Shown one piece after another: positions 17,168 to 25,224 of a DNA stretch of 64,000 nt. A program made the position numbers and the translations under genes. Under the pieces are notes generated by a model. It was given only the letters and a program-made list of their open reading frames with translations, had not been told where the DNA came from and made no database searches. The DNA comes from Mesonia sediminis. GTDB taxonomy: Bacteria; Bacteroidota; Bacteroidia; Flavobacteriales; Flavobacteriaceae. How positions within the stretch are numbered: the first letter of the stretch is position 1; the number at the start of each line of letters is the position of its first letter. The stretch covers positions 62,001-126,000 of the forward strand of contig NZ_JBHULZ010000008.1 of assembly GCF_042684705.1 (NCBI RefSeq), given 5' to 3'.

Positions 17168-18196
17168 CTAGCGCTTCTTTGTAAAAATATGATGTTGCGT
17201 TGCGGTGAAGTAATCTTTAAATACCTGGTTCAACTCGCTGCCTTCTTTGCTTGCCGAAATACCTAAAAACGGATACAAACCTATAATGGCTTGAGAGATA
17301 GCTTGCACAGAATTTACGGCTGCTTGGTGTACCTGCACCACCCATTCTTCCCAACCAAATGTTGAGTTGTCTAGACGACTTTCGGTTTGTAGTGCTAAGT
17401 CATATATGCGTTTTTCGCTGTCTTCTAGCGTAGCATTTAAAATTTGCCAAGAAGATTCAACCTCCTTATACCTGGCTAAATCTAAAAAATGTTGCGCCAT
17501 ACCGATGTAATTGACCCATAAAGTAAAATCAGCAAAGACCGAAAAAGGAATTTGGTACAAGTCTGCCGCATGTTTTACCTCGTGATAAACAAAACTAAAT
17601 CTTGGTGCCACACGATAATCTGAAACCAGAAAAGAATGTGTAGCCGTAGCCTTTAAACCCATACTCGACCAGTTAGGAATAATCTTCACCGCTTCTTTAG
17701 GCAAAATAAAACTTTTTATTAAGTCGTTTCCGTTGTCATCTTTTACTGGCTTGCCGGCATTCATAATTCGAGCATTTAAAGTAAAATGCGTAAGGTAGGG
17801 TGCACCTGTGGCATAATGCCAAGTTCCATTAATACGGTATTGCCCTTCTTCTTGATGCGCTTCGCCAAAGACTCCGCCGCTACCGCCTAGAATTGTGTTT
17901 TGTTTTGCCTTAAAAACTTCGGCTGCAGCCTCGTTTTCTAAATTGCCAACAAAGAAATTAGCCCCACTGCACAAGGTGAGCGTCCAACCCAGGCTACCAT
18001 CTATTTTTGCTACTGCCTGTAACTTCTTTAAACCTTGGGTTAAAGATAAAGCCTGACCCCCATATTCTTGAGGTACCCAGATATTCCATAAATTTTCTTG
18101 CGCCAAGTAGTGCAGCACTTCATTAGAGAAGCTTGCTGCACCCAAACAGGCGGCTTTAAGTTGTTGCTGGCTGATGCCTTGTAGGTTGGTTTTCAT
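17168..18196 (-). CDS. Acyl-CoA-dehydrogenase-fold flavoprotein
   Basis: The 342-residue protein has the acyl-CoA dehydrogenase layout: a helical N-terminus with WVPQEYGGQALSLTQG, a beta domain with GGSGGVFGEA, YRINGTWHYATGA and WSSMGLKATATHSF, then a helical C-terminus. The beta-domain wording is closer to flavin-dependent monooxygenases of the DszC/HsaA type than to fatty-acid enzymes. It is slightly short for the family. It overlaps the transporter gene upstream by 41 bases and so lies under the same TPP riboswitch. A role in thiamine salvage or in oxidising a thiamine-related compound is possible, but is inferred only from this context. Confidence 0.7.
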   Translation of the reverse strand: MKTNLQGISQQQLKAACLGAASFSNEVLHYLAQENLWNIWVPQEYGGQALSLTQGLKKLQAVAKIDGSLGWTLTLCSGANFFVGNLENEAAAEVFKAKQNTILGGSGGVFGEAHQEEGQYRINGTWHYATGAPYLTHFTLNARIMNAGKPVKDDNGNDLIKSFILPKEAVKIIPNWSSMGLKATATHSFLVSDYRVAPRFSFVYHEVKHAADLYQIPFSVFADFTLWVNYIGMAQHFLDLARYKEVESSWQILNATLEDSEKRIYDLALQTESRLDNSTFGWEEWVVQVHQAAVNSVQAISQAIIGLYPFLGISASKEGSELNQVFKDYFTATQHHIFTKKR

Positions 18197-18767
18197 CTTG
18201 TATTAATTTTCTCCACTTCAAATATCCTGAAACCCCTACCACAAATAAAAAACCGGTGAGGGCGGCATAGATATAAAGTTCTTTATAAATAAGTAAAGGG
18301 ATGGTAATGATGTTACTGATGTTTAGAAAAATCCAATTCTCCATTTTACGTTTAGCCATCAACCACATGCCTGCCCAAGCAAAGGCACTGGTGGTTGCAT
18401 CCCAAATAGGTACATCAGAATCGGTGTAGTTGATTAACCAGAAGCTCATCGCCCCAAAACAAAACAACACAATGCCAAAGCTTATTATATAATCTAAACG
18501 ATTGGCATATTGTATGGGTGGCGGATTGTTTTTTTTGCCAAACTGCCAATACAGCCACCCGTAAATACTCATTACTAAATAGTATAGACTCAAAACAATA
18601 TCGGCATACAACTGGGAGTGGTAATGAATCCAGATACTTAGTAGTATTGAAACAATGCCAAACAGGTAGTTATGTATATAGTTTTGGCGAGCCAGTAAAA
18701 CTTGAGTAACGCCAAAGCAGGTGCCTAAGATTTGAATAAGGGTAAAATTGTAAAACAGCGAATCCAT
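18156..18767 (-). CDS. pnuT: PnuC-family transporter, probably thiamine transporter PnuT
   Basis: A 203-residue inner-membrane protein with about seven hydrophobic segments. It shows PnuC-family features: GTCFGVTQVLLARQNYIHNYLFG near the start, then LYYLVMSIYGWLYW and a WIFLNISNI segment around 142-150. PnuC proteins carry nicotinamide riboside, but members under a TPP riboswitch, as here, are taken to carry thiamine (PnuT). The riboswitch ends about 65 bases before the ATG. The next gene overlaps by 41 bases. The usual thiamine pyrophosphokinase partner is not seen nearby. The family call is firm; the substrate rests on the riboswitch. Confidence 0.82.
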   Translation of the reverse strand: MDSLFYNFTLIQILGTCFGVTQVLLARQNYIHNYLFGIVSILLSIWIHYHSQLYADIVLSLYYLVMSIYGWLYWQFGKKNNPPPIQYANRLDYIISFGIVLFCFGAMSFWLINYTDSDVPIWDATTSAFAWAGMWLMAKRKMENWIFLNISNIITIPLLIYKELYIYAALTGFLFVVGVSGYLKWRKLIQDENQPTRHQPATT

Positions 18768-18827
18768 TTCTTTATAGTTTAACGAAATGGCAAGTGCAGA
18801 CCAAGCCTTTTGTTTGCAAAAGTAGTC

Positions 18828-18918
18828 CGTAAAAATCCCTACGCTGGCATTATCCAGATCAGGTTTCGAGGATGACCTCTGGGTATCTTCTCAGCCTATG
18901 AAATAAGCACCCCATTTC
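18828..18918 (-). promoter_or_regulatory. TPP riboswitch (THI element)
   Basis: Read on the minus strand, the element has GGGGTGC at its 5' side (18913-18907), then GGCTGAGA with GATACCC, AACCTGATCTGGATAATGCC and GCGTAGGGA. These are the conserved blocks of the thiamine-pyrophosphate aptamer in the right order. AAAT and ATTT flanks can form P1. It lies in the leader of the PnuC-family transporter and predicts repression when TPP is plentiful. No clear terminator hairpin follows, so control may be at translation start. Confidence 0.93.
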
Positions 18919-18924
18919 TTAAAG

Positions 18925-18932
18925 CAAAAGTA
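18925..18932 (-). promoter_or_regulatory. -7 box for the riboswitch transcript
   Basis: Reads TACTTTTG on the minus strand, a full match to TAnnTTTG, ending 12 bases before the first conserved base of the TPP element. Confidence 0.6.
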
Positions 18933-19657
18933 AGCAAAATAATCAAGCGAATACCCCTAAAATTTGATTGTGTACTCCCTCTGCGTGAAATCAGAAAATT
19001 TTGTCTACCCTTTTAAGCTATAATTAAGTTAGATTGCATTCAAAAAAAATACATAGAGTCAATCTCAAAAGTTGCCTGCGAATTTAAAAAGTAATTGGAT
19101 TTTTGAATAAGCCTTTTATTGCTAATGGATAAAATATAGCATATAACGAGTATTCATAACCTTTATCTTTTTTTAAAGAACGGAGTAATTAGAGCATTAC
19201 CATTGCCAGAACTCTTACCCATTCCACTTTCAAGCTTAAATAAAGTCTGTTTACTTCAATTCAAATGCCTATCAAAAGCATATTGAGTCCACACTGAGTC
19301 CACACTGAGTCCACAGTGAATCCACAGTGAGTCCACTAAATAGTGCACTAAAGTAAACTCATAATAGGTTCAATATAGATTTATGATAAAGACAATTTGA
19401 TTTAAATCTTGCTTTGCTATAAAGTTAGTATACTAAAAGACTAAGTCAGTTTAAAGCAAGTAGGACCTAAAGAGTAATAAAATTTAAATACCCTCCTGAG
19501 TTTTAAATGCAGTACTTTAAGAACGAGCCACCTACTCGAGATCTAATAGCTTTTAGAGCTCAATTTAGAGGAGTAAAGATGGTAGAATTCTGTCTGTATA
19601 GATAAAAGAGAATATTTACCCATACACAACAATTGTTCTTAATTCGAAATAATCTCG
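18933..19657. other. Long intergenic region upstream of the symporter gene
   Basis: About 725 bases without a convincing gene. The only clear structures are the 11-bp tandem repeat at 19284-19338 and promoter elements at the two ends. Short frames on both strands have no recognisable protein features. Confidence 0.5.
19284..19338. repeat. Five-copy tandem repeat of an 11-bp unit
   Basis: Copies start at 19284, 19295, 19306, 19317 and 19328. The unit is TGAGTCCACAC or TGAGTCCACAG, the fourth copy has TGAATCCACAG and the last decays to TGAGTCCACTA. The 11-base period is close to one helical turn. Confidence 0.85.
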
Positions 19658-19665
19658 TACTTTCG
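19658..19665 (+). promoter_or_regulatory. -7 box for the symporter gene
   Basis: TACTTTCG is one base off TAnnTTTG, with TTG at 19633-19635. The symporter ATG is 18 bases downstream. Confidence 0.45.
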
Positions 19666-19682
19666 ACCACCAAATAAGGGTA

Positions 19683-21134
19683 ATGAATCATCATGAATTA
19701 AGTGTCCTCTTTTTAGTGATATATGTCGTGCTAATCGCGGGTATAGGCATTTATTATAGCAAGAGCAAAAACAATGAAGATTACTTTCTGGCTTCGCGCA
19801 AATTACCCGCGTGGTTACTGGCAGTGACCTTCATTGCCAGTTGGTGGGGAGGCGGATCGGCAATAGACTTGGTAGACCACGCCCACACCAACGGACTCAA
19901 TTCTTTTTGGATTTACGGAGTACCCGTTTTACTTGCAACAGGCTTGATGTATGTTTTTTCTAAAGGTATTAGAAACTTAGGGCATTTGTCGCAACCACAA
20001 TTGATGCAAGCCCGTTATGACCGAAGGACCGGATTACTACTCAGTATTTTTATTTTGCTTTTTATGCTTATTGCCGCAGCTATTCAAGTAATTGTCATAG
20101 GTAAATTTTTTGAGGCTTTCTTTAATATTAGTTATGAAACCGGGGCCGTTTTGGGTACAGCTATTGTCCTTTTATATTCGCTCTTCGGCGGATTTAAAGG
20201 AGTAGTGGTAACCGATTTACTCCAATTTGTCTTTTTCTTATTGGCGGGAATTTTTCTATTTTATTTTACGTACACCGCTTCTGGTGGAATGCAGGCGGTA
20301 CAACAACAAGCGCTGCTTCAACAAAAAACCGGATTTACCTCCTTTTTTCATAAGGTTCCCGACCAATTGGCGTACGTGATTACCTTTGGTACCTCGTGGA
20401 TGATACAAGCCAACGTTTGGCAAAGAATTTCGGCCGCCAAAACCGGTAGCGACGCCAAAAGAATGATGCTGTACAGTTTTATTGCCTTTATTCCTTTATA
20501 CCTCATGGTAACCTATACCGGAATGTTCGCCAGTGTACTATATGAAGATTTACCGTCAAGCGGAATTGTACCCACTATGGTTGCGCAAATAGAGCAACCT
20601 ATACTAAGCGCGATGATTTTTGTAGGCTTGAGTGCCGCCATTATGTCGACTATGGATTCACTGCTCAATACCGGTGCTATGGCACTAAGTGTAGATATTT
20701 ATCAAAACCACCTGAAGCCCCAATCGAGCAATAAAGAGAAAATATTGGTCGCGCGCGTAGCTACCTTACTTATGGCTGCCATTGCCTTATTTATCGCACT
20801 AAAAATAAAATCGGTTTTAAAAGTATCTTGGATAGGGTCTGATTTCTTAACCAGCGGCGCATTTGTACCATTGGTTATGGGATTTTTATGGTATAAGGGA
20901 AGTAGCCAAGCCGCCTTTTATACCATGCTGTACGGTCTAGCATTCTCAAGTTATCATTTTGCTATTGCCCTAGGGGCCGATTTACCTCTGGCTTGGGAGG
21001 TGGCTTCTACACAGCAAGCGCTAGTAGGCATTGGCGGGGCTTTTATTTTGTATGTAAGTTTAAGTTATTGTACTTCTTCAGATTATAATCAAAACAAGGC
21101 TTTCATCCGTAAAGCAAATATTTTAAAAAGATAA
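19683..21134 (+). CDS. Sodium:solute symporter family protein
   Basis: A 483-residue inner-membrane protein with about thirteen hydrophobic segments in the SSS layout. Motifs include the N-terminal YYSKSKNNEDYFLASRKLP, FIASWWGGGSAI in the sodium-binding first helix, LYSLFGGFKGVVVTDLLQF near 165-183 and SAAIMSTMDSLLNTGA in the eighth core helix. Substrates of SSS proteins include sugars, amino acids, carboxylates and pantothenate; nothing here identifies one. It has its own promoter and stands alone, 117 bases before a tiny ORF. Confidence 0.85.
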   Translation: MNHHELSVLFLVIYVVLIAGIGIYYSKSKNNEDYFLASRKLPAWLLAVTFIASWWGGGSAIDLVDHAHTNGLNSFWIYGVPVLLATGLMYVFSKGIRNLGHLSQPQLMQARYDRRTGLLLSIFILLFMLIAAAIQVIVIGKFFEAFFNISYETGAVLGTAIVLLYSLFGGFKGVVVTDLLQFVFFLLAGIFLFYFTYTASGGMQAVQQQALLQQKTGFTSFFHKVPDQLAYVITFGTSWMIQANVWQRISAAKTGSDAKRMMLYSFIAFIPLYLMVTYTGMFASVLYEDLPSSGIVPTMVAQIEQPILSAMIFVGLSAAIMSTMDSLLNTGAMALSVDIYQNHLKPQSSNKEKILVARVATLLMAAIALFIALKIKSVLKVSWIGSDFLTSGAFVPLVMGFLWYKGSSQAAFYTMLYGLAFSSYHFAIALGADLPLAWEVASTQQALVGIGGAFILYVSLSYCTSSDYNQNKAFIRKANILKR

Positions 21135-21251
21135 AAGCAATAAATTATGCTTTATTGATTTATTTTAATAAATTTAAACCTACTTAACAAAATTTTAATT
21201 TTTAATTAAAATTTTTCTGCAAAAATAAGCCTAATTTTAAAGAAAAAAGAA

Positions 21252-21389
21252 ATGGGACGAATTGAAGAGAAACATAGAAAAAGAAAAGAACAAGATCAGC
21301 CGTTAGATTCATTTGGTAATCGAAAGCGAGAGAACAATGAGGTAGATTTTGATGAGGAAACTATAAAAGACCAAAAAAACAAAAAGTAG
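21252..21389 (+). CDS. Small charged hypothetical protein (45 residues)
   Basis: An ATG at 21252 opens a frame for 45 residues ending in TAG at 21387-21389. It starts MGRIEEKHRKRKEQDQPL and is almost wholly charged or polar (about half Lys, Arg, Glu and Asp), with no hydrophobic core, so it is likely disordered. A terminator follows 30 bases after the stop, which supports a real transcript. Function unknown. Confidence 0.55.
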   Translation: MGRIEEKHRKRKEQDQPLDSFGNRKRENNEVDFDEETIKDQKNKK

Positions 21390-21418
21390 TTTAATTTTAA
21401 GTTTAGTTGTTGGAAAAG

Positions 21419-21445
21419 GGCAGTTGTTTTAGCTGTCTTTTTTTT
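21419..21445 (+). terminator. Intrinsic terminator after the small ORF
   Basis: The stem GGCAG / CTGTC (one G-U pair) with a 9-base loop is followed by eight T residues. The stem is short but the T run is strong. Confidence 0.6.
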
Positions 21446-21492
21446 GCCAAAAGCTTACTTTTGTTTAACGTAATAATAAAATTATTAAACAT

Positions 21493-22125
21493 ATGTATTT
21501 TTCACGAACACAAATCAAAGCTATGGACCAGCGCTACCGTGCTAATTTTATCAATAGCTTAAGCGGTTATAAATCGGCTAATCTGATTGGAACCCGATCG
21601 CAAGATGGAATTGAAAATCTCGCTATTTTCAGCTCTGTAATTCATTTAGGCAGTCATCCGCCCTTGTTGGGATTTATCCTACGGCCTACTTCTGCAATTC
21701 GCAACACTTGGGATAATCTTAACCGCACTGGGGTTTTTAGTGTTAATCACGTGAACGAATCGATATACCAACAAGCTCATCATACCTCGGCGCGCTATAA
21801 TGGTGAGGTATCAGAATTTGAGAAAAGTGGCCTTACTCCAGTCTATAAAAACGATTTTGAAGCTCCATTTGTAGCAGAAGCACCGGTACAAATAGCTTGT
21901 AAAATGAAAAATCATTACTTTATAGAAGAGAATAAATGCCGATTAATTGTTGGGGAGATTTTAGGCGTTTATAGCGAAACCTCGCCAGAAGAAGATGGTT
22001 TTTTAGGATTAGCACAACAAAAAACGGTATGCATAAATGGTCTAGATGCTTATGCCCTACCTCATCTTCTAACACGCTTGGCCTACGCCAAACCCGATGT
22101 ACCCACCAAAAGTATTTATGAATAA
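21493..22125 (+). CDS. Flavin reductase-like FMN-binding split-barrel protein
   Basis: The 210-residue protein belongs to the flavin-reductase-like split-barrel family. It contains RANFINSLSGYKSANLIGT, ENLAIFSSVIHLGSHPPLLGFILRP (FMN phosphate side) and NTGVFSVN-type residues (RTGVFSVNHV). Such enzymes reduce or bind FMN. It is the first gene of an operon with DUF2256 and two photolyase-family flavoproteins, overlapping the next start by 8 bases. This suggests that it supplies reduced flavin to, or works alongside, the photolyases. That role is inferred from context only. Confidence 0.78.
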   Translation: MYFSRTQIKAMDQRYRANFINSLSGYKSANLIGTRSQDGIENLAIFSSVIHLGSHPPLLGFILRPTSAIRNTWDNLNRTGVFSVNHVNESIYQQAHHTSARYNGEVSEFEKSGLTPVYKNDFEAPFVAEAPVQIACKMKNHYFIEENKCRLIVGEILGVYSETSPEEDGFLGLAQQKTVCINGLDAYALPHLLTRLAYAKPDVPTKSIYE

Positions 22126-22258
22126 GAAACATCTTCCTGTAAAGATTTGCGTGACTTGCCAGCGTCCATTCACTTGGCGTAAAAAATGGCAACGCGATTG
22201 GGAACATGTAAAATATTGTAGCCAAAGATGCAGACAAAACAAAAAGACAGCGCACTAG
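22118..22258 (+). CDS. DUF2256 zinc-ribbon-like small protein
   Basis: A 46-residue protein starting at an ATG within the last codons of the flavin reductase gene. It carries CVTCQRPFTWRKKW and later VKYCSQRCR, the two CxxC-type pairs and tryptophans of DUF2256, likely a structural zinc site. DUF2256 genes are usually found beside cryptochrome/photolyase genes, as here, but the function is unknown. Its 3' end overlaps the start of the cryptochrome-DASH gene by 31 bases, so the genes are tightly coupled. Confidence 0.85.
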   Translation: MNKKHLPVKICVTCQRPFTWRKKWQRDWEHVKYCSQRCRQNKKTAH

Positions 22259-23544
22259 TTTGGTTTAGAAACGACCTGCGCATTGCAGATCAAAATAGCT
22301 TATACACCGCTTGCAAAAAACACCCACAAGTATATGCGGTTTATTGCTTTGATCCTCGCCATTATGCTACCACCGCCTATGGTTTTAAAAAAACAGAGAA
22401 GTTTAGAGCGCAATTTCTTATAGAGAGTGTAAAGCAATTAAAACAGAATTTAAAGACTAAACTAGGTATAGACTTATTGGTTTTTAAGGCGCAACCCGAA
22501 GATAAAATACCCGAGTTGGTTGAAAAATTTAATATTACCGATCTCTATTCCCAAAAAGAATGGACAGAAGAAGAGTTTTTGGTTTATAGTAAAATTAAAA
22601 GTCGATGCGGCTTATTAAAAGCGCATTCCTTTTTTGACCAAATACTATATCACCCAAATGACATCCCCTTTAGTTTTAATCAAATACCCGAAGTCTTTAC
22701 CGCATTTAGAAAAAAAGTAGAAAAAGAAGCCAATGTAAGGGCTTGCCTACCGCTACCGCAAAAAAACTACCATCAAGCACTTAGTGAACATTCAGAAGCG
22801 ATCCCTAGCCTAGAAGAACTAGGGCTACATTCTTTTGAACCCGATTCTCGCACCGCTTTCCCCTTTAAGGGAGGAGAACAAGAGGCTTCTAAAAGAATAC
22901 AGGATTATTTTTGGAAAACCCAAAAGTTGAGCGTTTATAAAAAAACGAGAAACGGACTATTGGGTGCAGATTACAGTTCTAAGCTATCGGCTTGGCTGGC
23001 TAACGGTTGTATATCGGCTAGGAAAATTTATTGGGAAGTCAAAAAATATGAAGAAGAAATCATAAAAAACGAAAGCACCTATTGGTTAATTTTTGAGTTG
23101 CTATGGCGAGACTTCTTCAAATACATTTCACTCAAGCACGGAAATGCTATTTTTAAGCAATCAGGAATCCGTAAAGAAAAACTAAACTGGCATAATAACC
23201 CACAAGTATTTGAACAATGGCGACAAGGTAAAACAGCCGAACCCTTTGTAAATGCTAATATGATTGAATTAGCTCAAACCGGATTTATGAGCAACAGAGG
23301 AAGACAAAACATCAACAGTTATTGGGCAAAGGAATTAAAACAAGATTGGCGAAAAGGCGCCGCCTACTTAGAAAGTATGCTGGTAGACTATGATGTACAC
23401 AGCAATTGGGGCAATTGGATGTACAACAGTGGTGTAGGTAATGACCCTCGGGACCGTAAATTTAATATTAAAAGCCAAGCCAACCGATACGATGCTTCTA
23501 GTAAATACCAACAGACTTGGCTACAAAACAAACTATTTTCATGA
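22228..23544 (+). CDS. DASH-type cryptochrome/photolyase
   Basis: This 438-residue flavoprotein repairs UV-induced cyclobutane pyrimidine dimers, mainly in single-stranded DNA, using blue light; cryptochrome-DASH may also signal. The N-terminal Rossmann antenna domain starts ALVWFRNDLRIADQNSLY. The FAD domain has LSAWLANGCISARKIYWEV near 250-268, ELLWRDFFKYISLKHG near 289-304 and TGFMSNRGRQNINSYWAKEL near 350-369, then DYDVHSNWGNWMYNSGVGNDPR. These fit DASH better than class I photolyases. It overlaps DUF2256 upstream and the iron-sulfur photolyase downstream by 4 bases. Confidence 0.9.
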   Translation: MQTKQKDSALVWFRNDLRIADQNSLYTACKKHPQVYAVYCFDPRHYATTAYGFKKTEKFRAQFLIESVKQLKQNLKTKLGIDLLVFKAQPEDKIPELVEKFNITDLYSQKEWTEEEFLVYSKIKSRCGLLKAHSFFDQILYHPNDIPFSFNQIPEVFTAFRKKVEKEANVRACLPLPQKNYHQALSEHSEAIPSLEELGLHSFEPDSRTAFPFKGGEQEASKRIQDYFWKTQKLSVYKKTRNGLLGADYSSKLSAWLANGCISARKIYWEVKKYEEEIIKNESTYWLIFELLWRDFFKYISLKHGNAIFKQSGIRKEKLNWHNNPQVFEQWRQGKTAEPFVNANMIELAQTGFMSNRGRQNINSYWAKELKQDWRKGAAYLESMLVDYDVHSNWGNWMYNSGVGNDPRDRKFNIKSQANRYDASSKYQQTWLQNKLFS

Positions 23545-25076
23545 AAACGCTACGCTTAATTTTGGGTGACCAATTGAATTATAAACATTCTTGGTTCTCT
23601 ACAACCGATGATAACATGCTTTATTTTATGGCCGAAATGAAGCAAGAAACCGATTATGTTAACCATCACATTCAAAAAATTGTAGGCTTTTTTGCTGCCA
23701 TGCGAAACTTTTCTGAGCATTTAAAAGAGCGTGGTCATAAGCTAGTGTACTATACGCTGACCGATAAAAAGAACAAGCAAGATTTAAGTGCCAACCTTAA
23801 AGCTTTAATAGATGAACATGATATAGAATGCTTTGAGTACCTCTTACCAGATGAATATAGATTAGATGAGCAACTTAAAGAACTTACCAATGAGTTAGAT
23901 ATAAAAACTCAAAGCTATGATACCGAACATTTTTTTACTCAACGCCATGATTTAACCGATTTTTTTGAAGGCAAGAAAGAATTGGTAATGGAGTATTTTT
24001 ATCGTGCTATGCGAAAAAAACATGGTATTTTAATGCAGGACGAAAATAACCCAGAGGGCGGAAAATGGAATTTTGATAAAAGTAATCGGAAAAAGTGGAA
24101 AGGCTCTCCAACGATTCCGCACGAAAAAGGATTTAGAAAAGACGTAACCGATATTGTTGGGGCCCTTACCAAAACCGATGTAAAAAGCATAGGAGAGGTA
24201 GACAAAACACAATTTAATTGGCCCACTTCGCGTGAAGACAGCTTAAAAGTTTTGCGGTATTTCTGCGATGAGCTCTTAGTGCACTTTGGCGATTTTCAAG
24301 ATGCTATGCATACGCAAGAAAACTATCTCTTTCATTCTAGACTCTCTTTTGCATTAAACACCAAAATGTTATCCCCTAAAGAGGTTATCGATAAAGTTCT
24401 AGACACTTATTACGAAGCTGAATACGATATTAATATTTCTCAAGTAGAGGGATTCATACGTCAGATTTTGGGATGGCGCGAATATATGCGTGGGATTTAT
24501 TGGAAAGAAATGCCAGGATACCGCCGCAGTAATAAACTGGACCACCAAAACCAACTCCCCGATTTTTATTGGACCGGTAAAACAAAAATGAATTGCCTTA
24601 GCCACGCCATTTCGCAAAGTCTAGAACTTGCCTATGCGCACCACATTCAACGACTTATGGTTACGGGTAATTTTGCCCTGCTCACTGGTGTGCACCCCAA
24701 TGAGGTTGATGCTTGGTATCTAGGCATATATATTGATGCGATTGAATGGGTAGAAATGCCAAATACTCGCGGTATGAGTCAGTTTGCCGATGGTGGCACT
24801 GTAGCTACAAAACCCTATATTTCAAGCGGTAGTTACATCAATAAAATGAGTAATTATTGTCAAGACTGCCACTATAAGGTAAAGGAGAAAACCGGAGAAA
24901 GCGCATGTCCATTTAATGCGCTTTATTGGAATTTTCTAGCTACTCATCGCGAAAAATTAAAAGACAACCAACGTATGAGTATGATGATGAGTATGCTTAA
25001 TAAAATGGATAAATCTACCTTAGCAGCTCATCAAGAACGTGCTCAGAAAATAATAAATAAACCAGATGATTATTAA
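23541..25076 (+). CDS. Iron-sulfur bacterial photolyase ((6-4) type, PhrB/FeS-BCP family)
   Basis: The 511-residue protein belongs to the iron-sulfur bacterial cryptochrome/photolyase group, whose studied members repair (6-4) photoproducts. It starts MKTLRLILGDQLN at 23541; the frame is open eight codons earlier, but the ATGA overlap with the upstream stop and the conserved start favour this ATG. Cysteines at about 352, 440, 443 and 456 have the same spacing as the four [4Fe-4S] ligands of Agrobacterium PhrB (350, 438, 441, 454). FADGGTVATKPYISSGSYI lies in the FAD domain. With cryptochrome-DASH it would cover both main UV lesions. Confidence 0.9.
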   Translation: MKTLRLILGDQLNYKHSWFSTTDDNMLYFMAEMKQETDYVNHHIQKIVGFFAAMRNFSEHLKERGHKLVYYTLTDKKNKQDLSANLKALIDEHDIECFEYLLPDEYRLDEQLKELTNELDIKTQSYDTEHFFTQRHDLTDFFEGKKELVMEYFYRAMRKKHGILMQDENNPEGGKWNFDKSNRKKWKGSPTIPHEKGFRKDVTDIVGALTKTDVKSIGEVDKTQFNWPTSREDSLKVLRYFCDELLVHFGDFQDAMHTQENYLFHSRLSFALNTKMLSPKEVIDKVLDTYYEAEYDINISQVEGFIRQILGWREYMRGIYWKEMPGYRRSNKLDHQNQLPDFYWTGKTKMNCLSHAISQSLELAYAHHIQRLMVTGNFALLTGVHPNEVDAWYLGIYIDAIEWVEMPNTRGMSQFADGGTVATKPYISSGSYINKMSNYCQDCHYKVKEKTGESACPFNALYWNFLATHREKLKDNQRMSMMMSMLNKMDKSTLAAHQERAQKIINKPDDY

Positions 25077-25224
25077 ACCAAACTCACCAAGGTACTTGAA
25101 AATGAACATCTTGAAAATCATCAAGGTATTTTAACCAGATATACGGTTTTTAATCCAAACTATACAATATACCATTATATAATTCAATTTTTTCGTAAAT
25201 TAGATAGACTAAATAACCAACAAA

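Noticed and set aside
18933..19657. Insertion sequence in the long gap before the symporter gene
   Set aside because: No terminal inverted repeats, target-site duplication or transposase-like frame could be found.
21920..22255. 111-codon minus-strand frame opposite the flavin reductase/DUF2256 junction
   Set aside because: The plus-strand frames have clear family motifs; this one has none.
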